Counted from the stretch's first letter, positions 1-5,716 are shown. The stretch is DNA of 6,800 bases from DATAYF01 sp036272735 (GCA_036272735.1 DATAYF010000651.1:1-6800); one strand, 5' to 3'. Numbers and translations are program-made. The notes: a model not told the origin generated them from the letters alone.

Positions 1-397
1 CGTGCCGCGTCAATTTGCCCAGGAGCATGCTACTCCAATCTACATTCGTTCGTATAGCCTTTTTATAAAAAAGTAGCGAGAAAACCACGAAGTCTTCAGC
101 GACGTTTGATGAATCGCCGGGCCTGTTCTTGCAAAGACAGGAAAAGACGTTGATCCAAAAAACTCTGGCAAGCGCCAGGTGATGCGTATGCATGCTCTTG
201 ACCATGCAGGGAATCCGACCTCATCTCGACAAGGTTCGAAAGGCTTTTTGCACCTGGAGCACCGACCCTTTCCCCAGGTCTCCTTCACTTCAGGCGACAG
301 AGCAGCGGTCTGATGCGTCAACCGCAGGTGTCCTGACCTCTCTAATGTAGCTCGCATTTCTGCGGCTGCGTCTGGTGAACTTGGGCTCCCGAAGAAG
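1..397. other. Non-coding stretch, possibly decayed IS200/IS605-type element body
   Basis: I see no gene that I can support here. Open frames exist on both strands, but none shows a recognisable domain, a good ribosome binding site or the codon pattern of the neighbouring genes. The stretch lies directly inside a hairpin that resembles the right end of an IS200/IS605 element, so it may be the degenerate 3' part of a tnpB gene and its overlapping guide RNA. I could not find the TnpB zinc-finger cysteines or the Asp-Arg-Asp motif in the plus-strand frames I translated, so this remains an inference from position. Confidence 0.3.
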
Positions 398-428
398 CCA
401 CTGAGTCTTCAGCTCAGTGGTAGTTCAC
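398..428 (+). mobile_element. Right-end hairpin of an IS200/IS605-family element
   Basis: A perfect 8-bp stem (CCACTGAG at 398-405, CTCAGTGG at 413-420) closes a 7-nt loop containing TTCAG and is followed at once by TAGTTCAC. A short subterminal hairpin followed by a TTCAC-like cleavage sequence is typical of the right end of IS200/IS605 elements, which lack terminal inverted repeats and do not duplicate their target. The polarity places the element body to the left, mostly outside the window. The end lies 16 bp beyond the stop codon of the orphan gene at 445-1770, so insertion did not interrupt that gene. The exact cleavage position cannot be fixed from one copy. Confidence 0.55.
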
Positions 429-444
429 TCTCTCGTCGTGCCGC

Positions 445-1770
445 TTATGCCCTGGGTTTGCGCCGTCCAAAACCCAGACGCGCAAACAGGCCACGCTTTT
501 TCGGCTGCGTTGCTATGCTGATTGGCGTAGGGATAGGGAGTGGGGAGGCATCGACCGTTTGTGGCTGATTGTTTGCCAGCATGGTCATAGCTTCTCGCGT
601 CGTGGTTGGGCGAGAAGAGATGGCTTGCTGCACAGCAGGAGGCAGAGGCGCTTCATGCTGTGTTGCGGCATCATCACCTGGGCGCGTTTCGAGGACTGAC
701 CATGATGCTTGTTCCTCTGCGCCGGGTCGTTCCTCATACTCGCTGCTCTGTTCCTCGGTGTCGGTAGGAGTAGTAGGTGGTGTGAAGGATAATGGAGCAT
801 CATCGCTCGTGTATGCTGGCTCGGACTGCGGTTCCACCCCCAGGCTGTAGAGCATGTACGCGTGGGCCAGGGCTGGCATTTTGTCGGTGCGCTGCTCTTC
901 GCTATGCAGCGTCTGCGCGTTGAGTAGTATGGTCTGTGGCGTGACGAGTTCCTGCTCCGCTTGCTCGGAAACCTCTAGCGGCCGGGTGAGCTTCAATGGT
1001 TGGGTCACTTTGGCCTTGCCCTGTACGGGCCTACTTGCATGCTCCTCTGGCGCTGCCAGCACGCCTCTTTCATCTTGCGGCGTTTGCGCTGGTCCCTCAT
1101 CTGCCACTAATGGCTGCGTGATTTTCCCGGTCTTCCTGCTGCGCGCTGGTTGCGCCGATGGGACTGCTATCTCTGCTGCCTCTAAATCAGATGCTACCAG
1201 TTGTAGCGCTTCCGACTCTTGCTCTTCTTCACTGCTGAGCAACTTTTGGAGCAATAATGTTTCCGTGGTGGTATCAAGCGGAGCTTCCGCTTTGGGTTCG
1301 GGCACGGGACTGGCCTGGTCCATGCTATCGATCCAGTCGTAGGCACCTTCCAGGGCATTTTCGCACCATTGCGTATAGTCCCCGCGAATAACGTCCAGAG
1401 CCTCGCAACGGGCGAGTAGTTGCAGCGTGTGGTCGAGCCAGGTGTCGCCTTTTTCGAGCATGCGCTCAAGTAAATCGAGATCATCGACGTCGTGTGCCTG
1501 GAGTTGCGCAAGCGTTGAGAGCGCGATTGAGGAGGGCTGGATCTGTTGCATCTGTGCCGCGTTAGTAGCTATCTGGCGCTGCTTTTCCTCGATTTGCGTG
1601 TGTAGCTCGTCGATGTGAGTGCGCAAGGTCCAGAATTGGTATCCCTGGTAGAATGTTTCGATGGCTTGCGCATCAACCTGCGCAAAAAGCCGCGTGATAT
1701 CTTCAGGGATAATGGGCTGTTGGATCTGTTCTGCCTGTTCTGCCTGTTCTGCTATCTGTCCCTTGCTCAT
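445..1770 (-). CDS. Hypothetical protein: helical N-terminal module, long disordered acidic/Pro-Thr region, basic C-terminal tail
   Basis: I do not recognise a family for this 441-residue protein. Residues 1-18 contain an EQA triplet repeat. Residues about 22-155 are predominantly helical, with a Gln/Glu-rich coiled-coil-like segment at about 50-78 and several Trp residues. Residues about 156-420 are low complexity, rich in Pro, Glu, Gln, Thr and Ala, and probably disordered. They contain three Thr-X-Pro-Leu motifs (T218, T256, T262). The end (423-441) is strongly basic and includes KKRGLFARLGFGRR, which could bind membrane or nucleic acid. There is no signal peptide or clear membrane span, so a cytoplasmic location is likely. 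The ATG is preceded by AGGAGG at 9 nt. It follows the gene at 1774-2442 by 3 bp, so the two are almost certainly co-transcribed and probably translationally coupled. Residues 44-60 resemble residues 4-21 of that neighbour. The reading frame is certain; the function is unknown. Confidence 0.85.
   Translation of the reverse strand: MSKGQIAEQAEQAEQIQQPIIPEDITRLFAQVDAQAIETFYQGYQFWTLRTHIDELHTQIEEKQRQIATNAAQMQQIQPSSIALSTLAQLQAHDVDDLDLLERMLEKGDTWLDHTLQLLARCEALDVIRGDYTQWCENALEGAYDWIDSMDQASPVPEPKAEAPLDTTTETLLLQKLLSSEEEQESEALQLVASDLEAAEIAVPSAQPARSRKTGKITQPLVADEGPAQTPQDERGVLAAPEEHASRPVQGKAKVTQPLKLTRPLEVSEQAEQELVTPQTILLNAQTLHSEEQRTDKMPALAHAYMLYSLGVEPQSEPAYTSDDAPLSFTPPTTPTDTEEQSSEYEERPGAEEQASWSVLETRPGDDAATQHEAPLPPAVQQAISSRPTTTREAMTMLANNQPQTVDASPLPIPTPISIATQPKKRGLFARLGFGRRKPRA
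1726..1752. repeat. Three perfect 9-bp tandem repeats (EQA-coding)
   Basis: The 9-bp unit CTGTTCTGC occurs three times in a row without a mismatch. On the coding (minus) strand it encodes the Ala-Glu-Gln repeat near the N-terminus of the 441-residue orphan protein. The period is a multiple of three, so copy-number change by slippage would lengthen or shorten the protein without shifting its frame. Confidence 0.8.
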
Positions 1771-1773
1771 AAT

Positions 1774-2442
1774 TTATCCCCTCCTACTTCCTCTGCTACC
1801 TGTTTCTTCCACTACTTGCTTTTCTCGTGCCGCTCTTTTCCAGCGGGTCATCCAGCGTTGTACGATCTGGTCGGTACGTGTGCTAGAGGGATCGACCGGG
1901 GTAACAGAACCATCTGTCGATGGCACAGCCTGACTTGAGGGCAGCGGCGGCGGTGTGTTGGGTGCCGTGTGATCGTGTATGAAACTATACATGTTAGCGG
2001 GCAATAGACCAGGGTCGGGTTTGGGGGTCGATGGTAAGGGATTGAGCATCACGGCTTTGAGCTGAGGATTATGCACGTTGGAAAGTGCTCCCCAGGCAAA
2101 AAGTGCCGTTGATATCGTTTCTGTAGGCACGGCGGCCAACATTGCCTCCGCCATCGTCTGTGACTGATCGATGGCTTCGTCAGACATTGCAGGTACGCTG
2201 CTTGCTTCTGCTGCCTGTTCGCTGACGACTTGCTGCTGTGGTGCTGGTAATGCTGGTAATGTTGGTGCTTGCAGGTGTTGTTGTAGTGCCTGGATGATTG
2301 GATTAGCAGCGTAATTGCGAAACATCTCCTCGGAAGGTAATTGTTCCTGGAGGTGCGCTACCTGCTGCTCAAGTTGTGTGAGCTGTGCATGTAGCTGCTG
2401 ATCAATTTTACGATAGTGTAGCCATTCCTTGTATTGGCCCAT
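1774..2442 (-). CDS. Hypothetical protein: N-terminal coiled coil, Pro/Ala-rich middle, basic tail
   Basis: I do not recognise a family for this 222-residue protein. Residues 1-36 form a Gln/Leu-rich amphipathic helix with coiled-coil character, beginning YKEWLHYRKIDQQLHAQL. Residues 56-85 are Pro/Ala/Gln-rich, about 86-135 may fold as further helices, and 136-190 are rich in Pro, Ser and Thr. The C-terminus (about 193-222) is basic, with RWMTRWKRAAREK and a final RGSRRG. No signal peptide or membrane span is visible. It is the first gene of a two-gene unit, and its last codons (Arg-Arg-Gly-stop) contain the ribosome binding site of the next gene 3 bp away. The start at 2442 has only a weak GGGACGG-like ribosome binding site. 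Its overall plan matches that of the following gene, suggesting partners or distant paralogues. The reading frame is well supported; the role is unknown. Confidence 0.82.
   Translation of the reverse strand: MGQYKEWLHYRKIDQQLHAQLTQLEQQVAHLQEQLPSEEMFRNYAANPIIQALQQHLQAPTLPALPAPQQQVVSEQAAEASSVPAMSDEAIDQSQTMAEAMLAAVPTETISTALFAWGALSNVHNPQLKAVMLNPLPSTPKPDPGLLPANMYSFIHDHTAPNTPPPLPSSQAVPSTDGSVTPVDPSSTRTDQIVQRWMTRWKRAAREKQVVEETGSRGSRRG
1780..1785 (-). promoter_or_regulatory. Shine-Dalgarno AGGAGG embedded in upstream stop region
   Basis: On the minus strand AGGAGG lies 9 nt before the ATG at 1770 and fixes that start. The same six bases encode the last two arginines of the 222-residue protein, followed by Gly and TAA. 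A ribosome finishing the first gene therefore sits on the initiation site of the second, which points to translational coupling. Confidence 0.8.
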
Positions 2443-2466
2443 AGTTGCCGTCCCACTCGTGCTGTA

Positions 2467-2472
2467 TTTATA
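2467..2472 (-). promoter_or_regulatory. Candidate -10 box (TATAAA) for the two-gene orphan unit
   Basis: Minus-strand TATAAA lies in a short AT-rich patch 24 bp before the ATG at 2442 and would give a very short leader. The best -35-like match is TGCACA at 2488-2493, with a 15-bp spacer that is shorter than ideal. That hexamer lies inside the terminal repeat of the adjacent MITE-like element. A promoter is expected here because a candidate terminator ends the upstream operon, but the match is weak. Confidence 0.35.
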
Positions 2473-2484
2473 AAATAATGAACA

Positions 2485-2600
2485 CCATGTGCAGGTTTGT
2501 CTAAGTGGGGTTCAGGGGCGGCAGCCCCTGGCGGGGTTTGGAATGTCCCCAAGTTCTCTTTCCCCTTGCCGCCGAAGGCGGCATAAAAACTTGCACATGG
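2485..2600. mobile_element. 116-bp MITE-like palindromic element with terminal inverted repeats
   Basis: The two ends are inverted copies of each other. CCATGTGCAGGTTTGT reads inward from 2485, and the other arm reads CCATGTGCAAGTTTTT inward from 2600, matching at 14 of 16 positions. The interior holds two strong hairpins: CAGGGGC/GCCCCTG with a 4-nt loop (2513-2530) and GCCGCC/GGCGGC with a 3-nt loop (2568-2582). It has no coding capacity. Small size, terminal inverted repeats and an intergenic position fit a non-autonomous miniature element or a REP-like palindrome. The only possible target duplication is CA on each side, which is too short to trust. It separates the SEDS operon from the orphan pair. 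A purely structural intergenic repeat is the alternative. Confidence 0.6.
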
Positions 2601-2644
2601 CAATCCTTCTTAGAACGCATGCCTGAAAGCAGTATAGCATGTAG

Positions 2645-2687
2645 TATGCCGGACGACAAGCAAAAGGCAGATCTTGCCTCCGGCATA
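2645..2687 (-). terminator. Candidate terminator after the SEDS gene, nested inverted repeat
   Basis: Starting 11 bp past the SEDS stop codon, the outer arms TATGCCGG (2645-2652) and CCGGCATA (2680-2687) are perfectly complementary. Nested inside is AGGCA/TGCCT (2665-2679) with a 5-nt loop. Read on the minus strand, the inner hairpin is followed by TTTTGCTT, which resembles a weak intrinsic terminator. The outer stem encloses that tract, so the two foldings would compete. The position at the operon end supports termination, but the short inner stem and impure T tract keep confidence moderate. Confidence 0.45.
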
Positions 2688-2698
2688 GGAATGCTGGT

Positions 2699-4102
2699 TC
2701 ATGCTAGCCCTTCGCGTTCCAGCGCGTTGTTGTGGGAGATGCGTAACAACATGCCAATAATGATAAAGTTGGCGAAGAGTGAGCTACCACCAGCACTGAT
2801 GAATGGTAGCGGAATACCAGTGAGCGGCATAAACTTCATATTGCCCGCCAGGATGATCAACGTTTGAATCGCAAAAACTGAGGTCAGGCCAGCCGCCAGC
2901 AGCTTACTAAATGGATCACGGGACTCGATGGCGATACGGAAGCCGCGATAGACGATCAGCAGGTAGATGCCAACAATCGCCATCATACCAGCCAGGCCCA
3001 GTTCTTCACCTAGCGCGGTCGCCACCATATCAGATTGAATGACTGGCACAACGTAAGGCTGACCAAGTCCGAGCCCTGCACCAAGAATACCGCCACTACT
3101 CAATGCAATTAATCCTTGTACCACTTGTAGACCAGCATTTGTTGCAAATTGCTGCTGGGCTGCTGTCCAGTTTTGCCAGTCAACAACGTTAAAGCCTACC
3201 ACAGCAAATCGTTGACGTACGTAGCTAAGCAGTGTGTAGCCAATAAAGGCCAGGATTGCGAAAATACCCAGGCTGGTCAGCACATAGGCTAATTTGCCAC
3301 TGGCCAGATAGGTCATGCACAGAAACAGACCATAAATAAGTAGCGCGATCCCTAATTCACGGACAATCAAAAAGAAGATCAGCGCCACACCGAGCATCAA
3401 GACAAGCGGACCCAATTGGCGCAATGGTGGTAAACGTAGTTTCCCGAGGCGCAAGTAGCCCTGCGAGAGCATGACACGATTTTCACTTAAATAGCCCGCG
3501 AAGAAAATTACGATACTGATCTTCAAGAACTCAGATGGCTGAAGCTGAAGTCCGCCAAGTGAAATGGAGTCGTGTGTCGGTGCTGCGGAGTGGAGAGTTC
3601 TAATTCCGTTAATGACGCTAGGAAGCAGTAACAGAAGGCTCAGGACCGCCCAGGTGTACTTGTAGCGTTCGAGCCAGGTTACGCTTCGCAAGATAAAAAT
3701 GGTGAGCATGCATGCCGCGACGCCAACGAGTACAAAAAGTAACTGTTTCGAGCCAAGTCTTGGATCTGGAAAAGGAAGGTCAGGACCCAGGCGTGTTGCC
3801 ATCAGTACGCCGATACCAGCGAGCATCCCGCACAAAGGCAATAGCACCTGGTCTGCTTTGCGATAGAAGATGCTCATGAAAATGTTGGCGACGAGGAGGA
3901 CGCCGATCAAACCAAATACCGGTGTCAGGCTGTTCACTGGCGGGAGATTCTTCAGTGCGAACTGCGTTTGCTGATTGGAGTTGGCCGCTATCAGCACCAG
4001 TTGGATCGTTCCCACCACGAGAATAGCGAATGGCACGATCAGCAAGCCCAATTCTTTCCAACGGTAACGTGGAGAGAAGCCAGAAGGTGTTTGTTTGATC
4101 AT
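2699..4102 (-). CDS. RodA/FtsW-family SEDS peptidoglycan glycosyltransferase
   Basis: This 467-residue protein has about a dozen hydrophobic spans and the signatures of SEDS proteins, which polymerise lipid II into glycan strands at the membrane with a class B penicillin-binding protein. Visible motifs are QPSEFLK (188-194), RELGIALL (248-255, usually DLG), ALSSGGILGAGLGLG (333-347), a loop with S357-D358 then GEELGL (365-370), and MPLTGIPLPFISAGGSS (425-441). D358 aligns with the conserved Asp of the HTDFI motif, considered essential for polymerisation. The N-terminal extension, the GVLMATRLGPD segment (98-108) and synteny with two FHA genes favour a RodA-type role as in Actinobacteria, but FtsW or a sporulation paralogue is possible, so no symbol is given. 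It is the third gene of the FHA operon, 26 bp after the second, with an AGGG-type ribosome binding site before ATG. No partner penicillin-binding protein lies in the window. Confidence 0.93.
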   Translation of the reverse strand: MIKQTPSGFSPRYRWKELGLLIVPFAILVVGTIQLVLIAANSNQQTQFALKNLPPVNSLTPVFGLIGVLLVANIFMSIFYRKADQVLLPLCGMLAGIGVLMATRLGPDLPFPDPRLGSKQLLFVLVGVAACMLTIFILRSVTWLERYKYTWAVLSLLLLLPSVINGIRTLHSAAPTHDSISLGGLQLQPSEFLKISIVIFFAGYLSENRVMLSQGYLRLGKLRLPPLRQLGPLVLMLGVALIFFLIVRELGIALLIYGLFLCMTYLASGKLAYVLTSLGIFAILAFIGYTLLSYVRQRFAVVGFNVVDWQNWTAAQQQFATNAGLQVVQGLIALSSGGILGAGLGLGQPYVVPVIQSDMVATALGEELGLAGMMAIVGIYLLIVYRGFRIAIESRDPFSKLLAAGLTSVFAIQTLIILAGNMKFMPLTGIPLPFISAGGSSLFANFIIIGMLLRISHNNALEREGLA

Positions 4103-4128
4103 CTATAACCGCCCTTCATTTGTTGCGT

Positions 4129-4581
4129 CTATTGCGTCAATTTGAACTGTATATAGCCGACACGGATAATGTCGCCGGATTTTGCGACCAGCGGCTCACG
4201 TGCGGGCTGGTTGTTGACAAAGGTACCATTGACGCTGCCTGCATCCTGCACGTGCCATTCGCCATTGCGAAACCACATACGGGTATGTTCTGCTGAAACA
4301 AAGTTATCCTGGATGGTAATTACGTTTGTCGGGCCGCGACCAATGTTGGTTTGTGGTGAGAGATCGAAGCGTGTGCCGGGTAGCACGCTGCTGGGGCCGC
4401 TATCGACCACCACCAGGTGCCCAAGCACCGGCGGCTGGTCAGACCCACCTTCCTCGTTCGCTTTGGCCGTCCTTCTCAGGTCACGGGTGATGGCGATTAC
4501 CACTTGCATGAGAAAAAGGTAGAGCAGCACAACAAGCAATATCCTCAGGATGAGCAAAAACGAGTCTAATTGTAGTGGCAT
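4129..4581 (-). CDS. Membrane-anchored FHA-domain protein, FhaB-like
   Basis: This 150-residue protein has one N-terminal hydrophobic span (about 5-32), followed by ITRDLRRTAK, so the FHA domain should face the cytoplasm. A short linker leads to the domain at about 55-150. The phosphothreonine-binding signature is intact: GR (81-82), S96 and H99 in SAEH, and D113 followed by GSVNGT (115-120). Length and layout match the actinobacterial FhaB/FipA type, a phosphopeptide reader linked to cell-wall and division control by Ser/Thr kinases. The gene lies 12 bp after the FhaA-like gene and 26 bp before the SEDS gene. Only a weak ribosome binding site precedes its ATG, so translational coupling is likely. 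In Actinobacteria a PP2C phosphatase gene (pstP) normally follows fhaB; it is missing here. The FHA assignment is firm; the specific role is inferred from position. Confidence 0.92.
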   Translation of the reverse strand: MPLQLDSFLLILRILLVVLLYLFLMQVVIAITRDLRRTAKANEEGGSDQPPVLGHLVVVDSGPSSVLPGTRFDLSPQTNIGRGPTNVITIQDNFVSAEHTRMWFRNGEWHVQDAGSVNGTFVNNQPAREPLVAKSGDIIRVGYIQFKLTQ

Positions 4582-4593
4582 ACGCTTCGTATC

Positions 4594-5484
4594 TCACAAT
4601 CTCTCAAAGTAAAAATCATAACTACCGATGGTAAAGCGATCACCATTGCGCATAGTATGTTGACGCATCTGCGGCGTGCCATTGATCGTTATTCCGTTTG
4701 TACTCCCAAGGTCATAAATGGCAAATTGTCCGTCTGGTTGATATTTGATTTGGGCATGATAGCGAGAGACGCGTTTATCCTCAACGATAATATCATTACT
4801 GAGTTGGCGTCCGATATTGATACTGGCTTTTTCGATGCGATAGACCTGTTGTCCACCCTGTGGCAAGCGAATGGTGAGCCTGGCTGGCGGCACCTGCACG
4901 TTGACCTGCGACTGGCTCATATTATTGGGCGAGGATCGCGAAGGTTGGACGGTCGCTGGCACTCCCTCGTAATTTGGCGAGGAACTCCCTGCTATGCCCG
5001 GCAATTGTGGGCCCGACGCCAATTGTTCCCTGAGCTGAGCCAATTGATCCGGGCTGAGCTGCTGCGTATGCATTTCCCCGCCATCGCCCCCCTCTTGCCC
5101 ATCCCCTCCCATGCTCGCTTCGATACGTACCGCTCCAGAGCGCAGATTGCTCCCCGCGTGCAGGCGTATCAGTGGCTTCGTGCGCAGGGTATAACGGCGG
5201 TGCTTCGCAAAATCGATAAGGTTATTTTGCCAGTCACGGATAAACATTGACTGACCTGCTGATAATTCCTGGTGATCTTTAATACTGAGAAAGATATCAA
5301 ACGTATTTGGCGCGAGTCGGCGACCCTCCCCTTGCAAGAGCGTATTATCCTCCATCGCTCGTTCCAACTTACGCATAAGTTCGACCGGCTCAAGGCGCGA
5401 AGGAAACAGCCAGGCGAATGGTCCTTCGACCATGCGCTGGAGAAGATCCTCGAATTTTGTTAATGGGTTCTGGCGAGCTTTCAA
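4594..5484 (-). CDS. DUF3662 and FHA domain protein, FhaA-like
   Basis: This 296-residue protein has two domains. Residues about 8-125 match the DUF3662/FhaA N-terminal domain, with the typical start KFEDLLQRMVEGPFAWLFPSRLEP reduced here to its key elements: an initial helix, a Phe-Ala-X-X-Phe segment and Glu-Pro-Val-Glu. A Gly/Gln/Ser/Pro-rich linker (126-200) leads to a C-terminal FHA domain (201-296) with GR (225-226), S240, H243, D258 and GSTNG (260-264). Mycobacterial FhaA has this architecture, binds phosphothreonine peptides and regulates peptidoglycan synthesis, notably through the MviN/MurJ pseudokinase complex. There is no membrane span, so it is cytoplasmic. It starts with TTG, chosen because AGGAGGG lies 8 nt upstream and the DUF3662 domain begins at once. 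It is the first gene of the FHA/FHA/SEDS group and sits downstream of the palindromic tandem repeats. Confidence 0.92.
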   Translation of the reverse strand: MKARQNPLTKFEDLLQRMVEGPFAWLFPSRLEPVELMRKLERAMEDNTLLQGEGRRLAPNTFDIFLSIKDHQELSAGQSMFIRDWQNNLIDFAKHRRYTLRTKPLIRLHAGSNLRSGAVRIEASMGGDGQEGGDGGEMHTQQLSPDQLAQLREQLASGPQLPGIAGSSSPNYEGVPATVQPSRSSPNNMSQSQVNVQVPPARLTIRLPQGGQQVYRIEKASINIGRQLSNDIIVEDKRVSRYHAQIKYQPDGQFAIYDLGSTNGITINGTPQMRQHTMRNGDRFTIGSYDFYFERL

Positions 5485-5492
5485 TTGCTCAC

Positions 5493-5498
5493 CCTCCT
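5493..5498 (-). promoter_or_regulatory. Strong Shine-Dalgarno deciding a TTG start
   Basis: Minus-strand AGGAGG followed by GTGAGCAA places the TTG codon at 5484-5482 at an ideal 8-nt distance. The GTG within this sequence is out of frame and meets a stop after two codons, so TTG is the credible start of the FhaA-like protein. A near-perfect Shine-Dalgarno with a poor start codon is a common way of setting moderate expression. Confidence 0.75.
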
Positions 5499-5510
5499 AT
5501 TTGTATTTAC

Positions 5511-5716
5511 TACGTATCCGAACGCCTGAGCGCGTAGCGCTAGCCGCGCCAGCGGCGTTGGGGTTCGGAATAAAGAACCAACTACGTATCCGAACGCCTG
5601 AGCGCGTAGCGCTAGCCGCGCCAGCGGCGTTGGGGTTCGGAATAAAGAACCAACTACGTATCCGAACGCCTGAGCGCGTAGCGCTCGCCACGTCAGTGGT
5701 GTTGGGTTTCGGAATA
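5511..5716. repeat. Tandem palindromic repeat, 72-bp period, two identical copies plus a diverged third
   Basis: Copies start at 5511, 5583 and 5655. Copies 1 and 2 are identical over all 72 bp. Copy 3 keeps the 62-bp core with six substitutions, all in its right half. Each core can fold as a three-way junction. The outer arms are CCGAAC and GTTCGG, with an alternative AACGCC/GGCGTT pairing. One inner hairpin is AGCGC-GTA-GCGCT (5529-5541) and the other is GCCGC/GCGGC around GCCA (5543-5556). No T tract follows on either strand, so these are not standard terminators. The array fills the gap between ribF and the FhaA-like gene, and copy 3 overlaps the last codons of ribF. A dispersed palindromic (REP-like) sequence expanded in place is likely. 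Confidence 0.85.

Noticed and set aside
58..74. AT-rich palindrome around TTTTTATAAAAA as a promoter or terminator
   Set aside because: There is no GC stem for a terminator and no gene at a suitable distance for a promoter. It is probably chance in a decayed region.
40..357. Minus-strand 105-residue open frame with a CSRC motif
   Set aside because: It has no ribosome binding site, no recognisable domain and an irregular composition. The CxxC is isolated and the frame lies inside the likely remains of an IS element.
854..1342. Plus-strand 162-residue open frame rich in Ser and Cys
   Set aside because: It is the complement of the low-complexity region of the orphan gene on the minus strand, with no start signal of its own.
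2505..2867. Plus-strand 120-residue open frame across the MITE-like element and the end of the SEDS gene
   Set aside because: It joins palindromic intergenic DNA with the antisense of a conserved membrane protein and has no family resemblance.
4657..5250. Plus-strand 197-residue open frame opposite the FhaA-like gene
   Set aside because: The opposite strand encodes clear DUF3662 and FHA motifs. This frame has no ribosome binding site or recognisable domain.
5497..5691. Minus-strand open frame encoding a repeated 24-residue peptide
   Set aside because: The frame stays open only because the 72-bp DNA repeat is a multiple of three. The repeat is palindromic and intergenic, and its changes follow the DNA structure rather than codons.
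5511..5716. CRISPR array
   Set aside because: There are only three units with contiguous period and no unique spacers, the units are internally palindromic over their whole length, and no cas genes are present.
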